Shown: positions 9,801 to 18,954 of the stretch, in pieces
Layout: the number at the start of each line of letters is the position of its first letter
Numbering within the stretch: position 1 is the stretch's first letter
NCBI GenBank assembly: GCA_037042915.1
Contig: CM073197.1
Coordinates: 3,348,001-3,412,000 of the forward strand
DNA from: Auricularia sp. M13
Taxonomy: Eukaryota > Basidiomycota > Agaricomycetes > Auriculariales > Auriculariaceae
DNA length: 64,000 nucleotides
Direction: 5' to 3'
Position numbers and translations under genes: made by a program
Notes under the pieces: model-generated
Seen by the model: the letters and a program-made list of their open reading frames with translations, nothing else
What the model was told of the DNA's origin: nothing
Database searches by the model: none

Positions 9801-12253
9801 TTACAGTCCAGTCGTATTGGATACATCAGCCAACACATGAGGATGTACCTTGGAGCGTGTGCGGCGAGTGTTGGATATGGGGGAAGAAGTGCCAGCAGCA
9901 GTTGCAGCCGCATCCTGCACAAGTTGCAAGTCCGCTTTCCTGCGGCGCTTGCGAGGGGGCTCTGTAGGCTCAGCAGGCTCGGCAGGCTGCAGACCCAGGA
10001 GAAGGGGGGCAGTGTCCGAATCACTACCTGAGTCACCGGTATCATCCTGGTCCTGCGGATAAGACACACCCAAAGTGGCGCACTTTTTCCGAACCCAAGC
10101 CTCGATGCGATTGTTCTCCTTCTGCGTCAGAGCACGCTTGCGCTTGCCAGGAGTATCCCCAAGCTTCAGCGCCTTGCGAGCCTCTGTGCGCAGTGCGCGA
10201 ATAGAGTGATAACCAGTGCGCGCAGCCGCTGTCTTGTTGGAAGCAACACTGGTTGAATACTGAGTGAGTACAAGAGAATAAAATAGCGTGCAAGATGTGG
10301 GACATACATTAACGTTCGCCCGGTATGGATTGGAACCGCGTTGCCATAAAACTCAAGGGGTCCGATGACGACATCCTGGGTATTGCGGATAATGTGAGTG
10401 TAGACATTCTTCGCCCGCTCCTCCTGAGTCATGAGCCTAATACACGTCAGTATAAATTTGTAGGTTAAAAGACGAAGAGGAGGACACACTTTGATATGAG
10501 GTGAGGAGGGGGGGGCAGAAGTGACCACACTGTCTTCTGCGACTTGTACGCATATGTGGGAACATAGCGCCGATTGGAAGGCGTGAGGAAATTGTCGCGT
10601 GGAAGAAAGACTGGATCATAATGTGGGAGATGCGTAGAAGTGCCTAAGAGACCTGGGAACAAGGGAAACTCAGTCTGGAATGCGAACAACACAGATGAGA
10701 TAGAACCTTTTGAGCGGTAAAAGGCCGTAATGGGATCATCCGCCTTGGAAGGAGTGATACCAGCCGGCGTCGTGCCGAATATGAGTTCTGCGAGGTGGAT
10801 GTCCTTGCGGAACGCAGCATCGAGCAGGGTCGGTTCAAATGGGTCTACATCGACAATCCCGTGGTCCCGAATGGATTTCTAATCACGATGGTCAACAGCT
10901 AGAAATACTGGGAATCGAGAGACATTACCGATGCTGATTCAATCAAGGGAACCTGGCGACAGTGAACGGTCGCCATCTCCTTGCGCCAGACCAAGATATA
11001 GTTGCTGAAAAAGTCGAGCCGCTGCTGCTCCGTCGGCGAGATCATGATGCCGGAATGCATGGCTGGGCGGATGACACGCCGGAGGAAGGTCCTCTTCGCG
11101 CGCCACATGATGCAGTACAGGGCCTCAATCATGCGAGCAAAGCGCGACGGGCATTTGAATACTTCCACGACGGTCAGCCCAGGCCAAAGTCCTTGTCAAT
11201 CTGAGTCAGAGGGTAGAGGGCCAAACGGAGAGCACGCACCACCAGAGGTGAAATCCTCGCATCCCGTGTATGCGCCGGTGCCAGGCACAATGGAGAGGGA
11301 TGTTGTGGAATTTCGAATGAAGTCGACCGCAAGCGTTTTCGAGTCGTCGCACAGATGCCAGTTGTCCGTGAGCCAACGTCCGATGTACTGATAAAACCCA
11401 ATGGGACTGGGCAATACCGGTCCGTCTGTGTCGAAGGTCGGGAAAATATCAGGTGGGTACTCCACCACTTCCACGGACCAACTTGGCTGATGTGAAAATT
11501 AGTAGGTGATCGCACAGCAAATAGCAGAGTGAGACGGACCGTGCAGACCATGTCCTTGGACAAGAAAGCGATGACGTGTGTCTCAAACTCCAATGCCAAT
11601 GCAATCTTGGCCTTGCGCGTTCCATCCTAAGCGCACTTCAGTGACAGATACAAGAGGCACAAGCGCAGGTGACTGACCTCCGTCTTCAGTTTGTTGTTAA
11701 CGACACCAGTTACAACCTTAGCGGGGACTTCCTGCATGTCCTCGCGCCAGCATTCTCGAGTCATGACTTGCATGGAGGTATGCAGTCCAAAATGCATCTA
11801 GAGACGGAAATATGGGCGCCAGACGACGATGACAAAATTATAGAGACTCACATGGAGACGGCACACGCCAAAGTCGAAGACGATGGTGCGGGCTGTGACA
11901 TGTACATTCACCAGAACAAATCCGTCGAGCGACGAAAAGCCGGGGGGCCAGACTGGCACCCGCCAACTGTTGGAGCCTCGTTCAAACTTATCTCCGGCCT
12001 GTATTGTGATGGGGAGATACTGAGCCATGCGCTCGTCGCGCGCAGTACGCCGTTTCTTTGGCTTGAGGTTGGCAGATATGCATTCCTCGATCGTGACGTC
12101 GATCCAGAGCGCAACCAGCGGCCAGCCAGCACTCGAGTCCCGATACACAAAGGAACCCTTCTCGTCGTCGTCGGAAAAGAAGCCAAGATGGTAGCGAAGT
12201 AGCCAGACGAGGTAGAGGTACATGGCCACGAGCTCCGAAATTTCTGGGCACAT
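9801..12253 (-). CDS. Hypothetical gene B, eight exons, about 691 aa
   Basis: Exons (minus strand): 12253-11852, 11797-11678, 11626-11549, 11486-11240, 11191-10929, 10878-10490, 10436-10308 and 10248-9801. All phases agree (2076 nt); the third exon could instead end at 11540, adding three residues. The start ATG sits in a CCACCATG context. The protein has no signal peptide; a hydrophobic stretch near the N-terminus (SELVAMYLYLVWLLRYHLGFF) may be a buried helix or membrane segment. The middle is globular with many Trp, Phe and Pro (FYQYIGRWLTDNWHLCDDS). The C-terminus is basic then acidic (RKKCATLGVSYPQDQDD) with RKRRRK, a possible nuclear signal. No domain is recognised. It lies head to tail with the broken gene A and is itself unbroken. 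Confidence 0.7.
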
Positions 12254-12638
12254 GGTGGTAGCTGATGTTGGAGTCTAGGCGGGCAAACAAATCGCAATTA
12301 GCCCAAATATCACGGCCAGAAATATTTATATACGCACAGAGCAATAAATGACGCGTGTAAACGCGTCGGAACGCGAGGAAACAGGACCGGGGATGGGATC
12401 TGGACACAGAAACCAAAACGAGTGAGTATTTGAGCATAGACAGCAAATTAAGGGCTTAAATACCTCTTAATAGCCTAACCAGACTTGAAGAGCACCGGAG
12501 CTGAGCTACCAGGTGAGCCGAAGGGCAAGTTGCCGTCTGGGGTGATACGGAGCTGGAAGAGACGTGTTTGAAACTCAGAAACTCCGGCCGGAGGTATGTG
12601 AGCGGAACGGCGCCGCCGCCCGGTTTCGCGCACATGCA

Positions 12639-12661
12639 AATCCCCCTGATCAAGGGGGATT
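12639..12661. repeat. Short GC-rich hairpin in the decayed exon of gene A
   Basis: AATCCCCCT and AGGGGGATT form a 9-bp perfect stem around a GATCA loop. It sits at the first in-frame stop of gene A exon 2. No function can be assigned; it may be part of a small insertion. Confidence 0.5.
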
Positions 12662-13320
12662 GGCGCAACCCGGTTTCTGCGTAGAATAGACTTCTTGCAT
12701 TCCGGGGTCCCAGAAACAGGGGTTTCTCAATAGAATTTTCCCCTGAGATATCCGTCAACACCGTGTGCGCAACACCAAAAAAATGGGCACACCTCGTATG
12801 TGCGGTCCCAGTTTGCCCTCTCCTCAGCTCCCATTGAGCTAAATATTGATATACGCTCATCGCATAGGGCCTCCAATTCTTCGATGGTATCGTCATCGCA
12901 GAAGAAACGGGCACCTGTGTACAACTCGTCGTTCTCGTACCATCGGCCGATCAACGCGGTGCGTGGAATGGTGACGATGTAGGCGATGGCGTATGCGGGG
13001 GTTTCGAAAGACTTGGGCCACGCTGGATGCACGTTCACGACGGGCGAATCGTGGTAAGGCCATGGACGCGTTTCGCCCACGGAAACAGCAAAAAATTGCG
13101 AGTGAGCACTCATCTGAGTGATCTTTCGCTTGCCGCGGCCGCAAGTGGTAAAGACAACAACGTCAAATGTCCGAGAGAGCACTTCCCCCTCAATAATCAG
13201 GCATGGGCGAAGAGGCAGATCAGAGGGGTCGGCGGACTCCAACGAAGTCTTGTCGGACAGCATCGCTTCTGAGAGGCCAACCAAACTGCAGGCAGCTGCT
13301 GCCTGAAGTATCGGCAAGAA

Positions 13321-16300
13321 CCCCTTGAAGCCAAGTGCTGAAGGTGTAGCCTTAGTACTAAATAAGCAATTCACAAATACCACAAACATCAAATCATGGG
13401 AGATCATACCAGGCCGCGCCTTGCTTGCTGTCCTACCTTGGCACCTATCGCTAACTTTATCTATTCTGGTTATCTACGGTCCAAATGATCCAAATGAAGC
13501 TCGAGACTTCTGGACACATATCATACACAAGATTGACTCGCTCAATCTGCCTGAACCTGATATCATGCTAGGCGACTTCAATCATGTAGAAGAACCTTTT
13601 GATCGTTTACCTGCGCACATAAATAGAATAGACAAAATTGACTCCTTTAATGAACTTCGCAGCAAATACGAACTCATAGATGGATGGCGCCAAACATACC
13701 CTGACACCAAATCCTACACCTTTAAACAATTCTCCAACACATCACAGTCGCGAATCGATCGCATCTACTGCACTAATGAGATCCACCATGCATGCCGCGC
13801 CTGGAAAATTAACGAAGTAGGAATAATAACAGATCACAAATTAGTATCTGTAGAACTAGTCGATCTCAAACAACCATACATTGGCAAAGGGCGTTGGGTC
13901 ATGCCTACATACTTGATTAAGGACAAAATACTAAATAAGGAGATCCAAGCCTCTGCGCTTCAACTTGAGGATGACATAGAGCGGTGTAAACACTCTCGCA
14001 GTGACTCTAAAAATCCGCAAATACTGTGGCAAAAGTTCAAAACCCATTTGTGCCAGGTCGCACGACAACGCGCTAAGTTAGTGATTCCTAGAATTGACCA
14101 AAAAGCAAAAGAGCTTAAAATTCAACTAGATCTAATTCTCAATGATCCAAGCCTGTCAGATGATGAAAAAGCTCTATCTGCAGCTGTCCTACAAGATCGA
14201 CTCCAAGCGCTGGCTAAAGAGAAACATGACAACCAACGAATCCAGTCGCACGTCAGGAATGCGCTACAGGGTGAGACTATCAGTAAATACTGGAGCGGCT
14301 TAAATAAGGAGAAGAAACCTCGTGACACTATGTTTAGCCTAAAAGTACCCAACTCCTCCCCTACTAAATATACGACCAAGTCATCTGAGATGGCTGACAT
14401 TGCGCGTAAATACCATGATGAATTACAGGACCAAGATCTATGTTCTGACCCTATAGAGCGAGAGATTGCTTTCCAACAGATCTATCAACTGATAGACGCT
14501 GAGATTCCTGCACATGAAAAGAGTGAGTTGGCGAAATATCTAACTGAGGATGACGTAGCTCTTGCCCTCATGACCTCTGCTAATGGAAAGGCGCCAGGCA
14601 TGGATGGCCTCCCTTATGAATTATGGAAATATCTACACCTACAATTCAAACGAGACCAACTAAATGGCGATGGAACTCGCAAGAAATGTGATATTGTCAA
14701 AATTCTCACGACTGTATATAATGATATTGAGAAATACGGAGTCTCACCAGAGACTAAATTCGCTTTGGGATGGATGTGCCCCATTTACAAGAAAAACGCA
14801 AAGGACGACATTGCAAACTATCGTCCAATTACTTTGCTTAATACTGACTATAAGACTTTCACTAAAGCTTTAACCTTTATATTTACCCTGGCCGCTCCCA
14901 CCATTATTCATCGCGATCAAGCTGGGTTTATGAAAGGGCGTAGCATTTTTGACCATATCAAATTAACTAAACTTATGATAGACTACGCTGAAGCGTCAAA
15001 CCAGAATGGTATAATAGTTGCCCTCGATCAAGAGAAAGCTTATGACAAGGTTGCGCATGATTACTTATGGCGCACAATGGCTAAATTCAATCTACCCAAT
15101 CACTTTATTAATATTGTTAAGTCACTCTACGAACACGCTGAGACAGTGGTAATTATAAATGGTGTCATAAGTGATCCCTTCACAGTTCGCCGAGGCGTTA
15201 GACAGGGGGATCCCCTATCATGCTTATTATTCAACATTGCGATTGAACCCTTGGCATCGGCGCTGCGCAAGTCAAACCTGAAGGGTCTTGACATTCCAGG
15301 TGCCGCTGAAAGGTTAATCACTACTTTATTTGCAGACGATACCACAATCTACTTATCCTCACATGACAGTTTTATTAGTATGCAGAAAATCTTAAAACAA
15401 TGGTGCAAAGCTTCAGGAGCCAAGTTCAATGTTAATAAAACACAGATTCTGCCCATAGGCACTTCAACTTTTCGCCAACAAATTATAAATACACGCCAAT
15501 TGTGTCCTACTTCACCACCCATCCCCATAGACATTCATATTGCTGGCGATGGTGAACCTGTTCGTATACTTGGTTCGTGGCCAGGAAACCAAGTAGACGA
15601 TGCTGCGCCTTGGCTCCCAGTTTTACAAAAGATAGAAGGAAAACTTAAACTCTGGAACCTGAGCCAACCCACTTTAGAAGGGCGTAGACTTATTGTACAA
15701 ATGGTAGTGGGAGGCGGTACACAGTTCCTTACCAAAGCACAAGGAATGCCTAAGCATATAGAAGAGCGCGTGGTCAAAATAGTGCGTGACTTCATGTGGA
15801 ACTATAAATCTGGCCCTCCACCGGTGGCGCTTGATGTGCTCCAACTACCAATAGGACAAGGTGGTAAACAACTATTGGATATACGTGCCAGAAACAAAGC
15901 AATCACCCTGACTTGGCTTCGTGACTACCTGACACAGACACCTCGACCCACGTGGACAAAACTTGCCGATGCACTATTAAGGTTAAATGTTCTCAAGACC
16001 CAAGAAAAAAAGTTGTGCGCTAACTTACGTGAAAACCCCTTTGTACAAAATTGGGGAGTTGAGACTAGAAAAACTAAAACTTCTAAACTGCCTCGCGATC
16101 TAGCAGAAATGCTCGCACTAGCAAAAGAATTTGGTGTAACACTAGACGCACATCCCTATCTTGAAGCATCAGTACAAGGAGAACTGCCAATATGGGGCCA
16201 TTTTGCACTTGAGAAATCACCAAGGGAATCTGCCAGCACTGCGTGCTTACTTGATAATCATAAGTGCAAAACAGTCTCTGACGCTTGCGCCCTAGCATCT

Positions 16301-16534
16301 ATCCTCGACTCAAATTGGCACAGGAACAATAAGAACTGTATATGTCGCAAATGCAACCAAATTAGGCAGAGCACAACTTGTAATAATCCTCATAGATGTG
16401 CGAAAGCAGCCAAAAAGATTCTGGATAGCCTTCTACCAAAAGGAATCCCCTTAAACGACCTCCACACTATGATCTTGATCGACTGCCAGCCATTGAACCC
16501 TCTCTCTCAGACGTTGAACAGGGAAAGGTCATAA
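13321..16534 (+). CDS. LINE endonuclease-reverse transcriptase (N-terminus missing)
   Basis: The frame is open from the element's truncated 5' end. Endonuclease motifs are YGPN, a GDFN catalytic motif, SRIDRIY and TDHKLVSVEL in the first 190 residues; the upstream Gln-Glu motif of the fold is lost. Reverse transcriptase motifs follow: NGKAPGMDGLPYELW, NYRPITLLNTDYK, VALDQEKAYDKV (motif A), RRGVRQGDPLSCLLFN (motif B) and FADD (motif C). A thumb and Cys-rich region (CICRKCNQIRQSTTC) come after. The frame ends at 16534 in unrelated residues because of a one-base shift at the C run 16447-16450. The 13321 boundary is the element edge, not a start codon. Confidence 0.9.
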
Positions 16535-17964
16535 TATTTAACCCTGCTGCTTCGCCCAGCTCCTTAGCAGATGCCTTTAGAATATTCACTCAAATGCCTG
16601 AAGATGATCATGCTGTACATATCCTCGGACAAGGTCAACCTGCATTCAGAGGGGCTCAAATTGAAAACCCTGACGAATACACTGTCTGGTGCGCAGGATT
16701 TGCTCGGAACAGAAAATGTGTTGACTCTAAAGTTGCCTCGGCCTGGACCATGAAAATCCATGACTCAATTGAGCGCTTTAGCAATCGCCTTCCAAATAAT
16801 TTTAACTTACAAGAGGAAGGAGATATATTAGCCTTGATTCTGGCTGCGAAATCAGCCCCTATAGACTGCATCCTTCACCTAAAGTCTTGCTCTAAGCGTG
16901 TCATTAAAAATATTACTGTAAGCTGCACATCTAACTATGATAATGGATGGTTTGGAAATAAATGTGCACACCTATACAGGGCATTAATATGTCTTCTACG
17001 TGCTCGTGAAGCTAGAACTACTATTCAATATGTTCCAATTAAATCAGATACAGAAATGCACCAAACTCACGAGCGCGCCAAACAGGCCTCAAATCGTGAG
17101 AATCCTGATGTAGTTGATATCAACTACCCTGCAGATTTTGATACACGGGGAATTAAGTTGCAAACTCTCTCTCAGGCTACTGCATACAAGCAAATCCTGG
17201 CACTAAAAAATGTTCCTGAAAGACAGCGCACACTATTGAACATTGAAATGGCAAGATGTGCTAATGCTGAAGTATCTGGCGATGTTGTTCCAGATGATAA
17301 ACTGTGGAAATCCATCAGAACAAAGGATCTCAGACGCCCTGTGCGTGACTATATGTGGAAATTATTCCATGGTGCATACAAATTGGGGCGTGACTGGTCA
17401 CATGTTCCTGAGAAAGAGCATCGTGCAATATGCCCTGTGTGCGAATGCGAAGAGTCAATGGAACACATACTAACAGAATGCCCTGGTAATGGCCAAGCGC
17501 AAATCTGGTCTCTAGCAAAACAGTTCTGGGAGAAAAAACACCCTTACTGGCCAACTCCCTGCCTCGCCACAATTCTTTCATGTGCACAAATGGAGTTTAA
17601 GGATATAGACAATAAAAAACTTCATGCGACAAATAGACTCTACCGTATCCTGATCTCAGAGTCTGCACACCTTATCTGGAAAATACGATGCAGACGCCTA
17701 TTTAATAATCAGGACCCAACAATTTTGCCCACACATCAGGAAATTCTCCACAAATGGATGTACATGATTGAACAACGCATGCGTCTAGACTTTTACATGT
17801 CTGAGGTTGCACATAACAAAAAGTCCTTACCACGGAAGCTAGTCTTACAAACTTGGCAGGACACGCCCTTGCACATGCATCTAAAACACCTATGCTCAGA
17901 CAGAGAATCTGGGGTTTTAGTGGGTATCGGCAATATTGATCGCCCACCAGACTGTAGTCCTTGA
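16450..17964 (+). CDS. LINE C-terminal RNase H-like and zinc-finger region (shifted frame)
   Basis: This frame continues the previous polypeptide after a missing base at 16447-16450: codons from 16450 read LKRPPHYDLDRLPAIEPSLS and run to a TGA at 17962-17964. It holds an RNase H-like region (residues 30-200, including NPDEYTVWCAGFARNRK and ILALILAAKSAP) and a zinc-knuckle/zf-RVT block (ICPVCECEESMEHILTECP) near residue 335. In intact relatives both parts are one protein with the reverse transcriptase. A natural ribosomal frameshift cannot be excluded, but a single-base loss is simpler. Confidence 0.8.
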   Translation, partial: LKRPPHYDLDRLPAIEPSLSDVEQGKVIIFNPAASPSSLADAFRIFTQMPEDDHAVHILGQGQPAFRGAQIENPDEYTVWCAGFARNRKCVDSKVASAWTMKIHDSIERFSNRLPNNFNLQEEGDILALILAAKSAPIDCILHLKSCSKRVIKNITVSCTSNYDNGWFGNKCAHLYRALICLLRAREARTTIQYVPIKSDTEMHQTHERAKQASNRENPDVVDINYPADFDTRGIKLQTLSQATAYKQILALKNVPERQRTLLNIEMARCANAEVSGDVVPDDKLWKSIRTKDLRRPVRDYMWKLFHGAYKLGRDWSHVPEKEHRAICPVCECEESMEHILTECPGNGQAQIWSLAKQFWEKKHPYWPTPCLATILSCAQMEFKDIDNKKLHATNRLYRILISESAHLIWKIRCRRLFNNQDPTILPTHQEILHKWMYMIEQRMRLDFYMSEVAHNKKSLPRKLVLQTWQDTPLHMHLKHLCSDRESGVLVGIGNIDRPPDCSP

Positions 17965-18102
17965 CTACAGCCACTGCCGGAGTCCCACACACAGTTTGAA
18001 GTGCATAAAGCATTTCCCCAGCGGTGGCAAAGAGTCCTGAGCCTCTACCTTGATGTATGTGTGAAGATCATATTATATATGAATTCGTAACACTAAGCAC
18101 CA

Positions 18103-18103
<1 letters not shown>

Positions 18104-18144
<41 letters not shown>
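18104..18144 (+). repeat. LINE poly(A) tail
   Basis: An uninterrupted run of 41 A, the last two or so belonging to the target-site duplication. Its length and purity indicate a young insertion. Confidence 0.95.
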
Positions 18145-18147
<3 letters not shown>

Positions 18148-18351
18148 TCGGCAAGATAGCACTGGCGTGAGCGGACCAGATCTCGCCGCGTCGGGGAATA
18201 GGAGATGCAGACGCCATGGTAGTAGCCAAGTAGATGTGCAGGAAGAGAATGGGGGAGTGGTGAAAAGATGCGGATGGACCAGCCGTCGAGAGGAATGGGG
18301 AAGAGCGACCAACCGGAACCGCTCCTTAAGCATCCCTCCCAAGGCTTCGAG

Positions 18352-18371
18352 TTACAATGGCTCCATTGTAA
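18352..18371. promoter_or_regulatory. Near-palindrome upstream of gene X, copy 1
   Basis: TTAC AATGG CT CCATT GTAA: nine-base arms around a 2-nt centre. The same element lies upstream of copy 2 of gene X at 40152-40171, in the corresponding position about 260-280 bp before the ATG. Conservation in both arms and its symmetry suggest a dimeric transcription-factor site; this is inference. Confidence 0.5.
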
Positions 18372-18698
18372 CCTGCTGCCCTGAACAACGCAGAGACGGA
18401 AGGTGATGGAGGAACACCGAGAACAAGACGGGGAACACGCGACGGTGGTTCGAAGGATCCGGGCGCGATGCACATAGCACCGCCGGTGTGGGTTGCCCTG
18501 TTGCAGTTGTTCCTGCCTTGTTCGGGTGAAACTGCCATCAGCCGTGGGCACATGGTGGTTACAATGGGAATCGCGCTCGACGCGATTCAAAGTCCGGCGC
18601 CGTGCTCATCTTGCTCCGCCTCTAACGATCATGCTGGTGATAGACTATCCATCCTTGTGGGACCAGCCAGTCGAAATGGGCACTTTCGTTATTATAGC

Positions 18699-18934
18699 TG
18701 TTAGCATAGTATTGTTGAGTACCTAATATTGTCAGTCTGTCATTAATCGGTCTATCCCGTATTCACTGTATAGTCGCTCATTCGGAGTTTGATTGGCCTT
18801 AGTTGCTTTGCTCGCAGCTAAGGCGTACGTACACTCACTTGGTCTATTTGTATCTTACTCACAGTATCTAGTTTGCTCACAGGTAGTTCACTAATACTAG
18901 AGTTGCTTTGCTCGCAGCTAAGGCTTTGCTCACA
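18699..18934 (+). repeat. Copia 5' LTR
   Basis: 236 bp, TG...CA ends. It includes two copies of TTGCTTTGCTCGCAGCTAAGG, a direct repeat also present in the 3' LTR. Confidence 0.95.
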
Positions 18935-18950
18935 GGTTATGAGCCCCGGC
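18935..18950 (+). other. Copia primer-binding site, half-tRNA type
   Basis: GGTTATGAGCCCCGGC starts directly after the LTR. Its first twelve bases are the reverse complement of GGGCTCATAACC, the anticodon stem-loop of eukaryotic initiator tRNA-Met (anticodon CAT). A conventional site complementary to a tRNA 3' end (starting TGG) is absent. This is the arrangement known from Drosophila copia and yeast Ty5, primed by a tRNA cut in the anticodon loop. Confidence 0.8.
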
Positions 18951-18954
18951 CAGG

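Larger units (their letters stand above)
13320..18142 (+). mobile_element. 5'-truncated non-LTR retrotransposon (LINE)
   Basis: The element carries an apurinic-type endonuclease, reverse transcriptase, zinc knuckle and RNase H-like C-terminus, and ends in about 40 A residues. It is flanked by a perfect 14-bp direct repeat, AAGTATCGGCAAGA, at 13306-13319 and 18143-18156 (the leading As merge with the tail). This is the expected product of target-primed reverse transcription. The 5' end is missing: no ORF1, and the endonuclease starts mid-domain. Base composition is clearly more AT-rich than the flanking genes and the other elements. The domain order resembles Tad/Deceiver-type fungal LINEs, but the clade is an inference. 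Orientation is opposite to the interrupted gene A. Confidence 0.93.
12475..18217 (-). pseudogene. Hypothetical gene A, first exon split by the LINE
   Basis: The ATG at 18217-18215 opens MASASPIPRRGEIWSAHASA; 25 codons run to 18143, where the LINE poly(A) and target duplication begin. Beyond the LINE the same frame resumes at 13305 (QAAAACSLVGLSEAML) and runs 171 codons to a GTGTGC donor at 12792. The protein is of an Agaricomycete hypothetical type with conserved stretches (RPCLIIEGEV, PWPYHDSPVVNVHPAWP). Exon 2, after an intron ending at about 12743, starts well (GKILLRNPCFWDPG) but then meets a TGA at 12652-12650. Downstream similarity continues in two other frames (VPLTYLRPEFLSF, then LFQLRITPDGNLPFG to a TAG at 12475-12477), so exon 2 has at least two frame faults, one fitting an A lost from an A run near 12590. 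The LINE is therefore not the only lesion. Confidence 0.7.

Noticed and set aside
16447-16450. Programmed ribosomal frameshift in the LINE
   Set aside because: The site is a plain C run without slippery heptamer or evident downstream structure; a single-base deletion is simpler.
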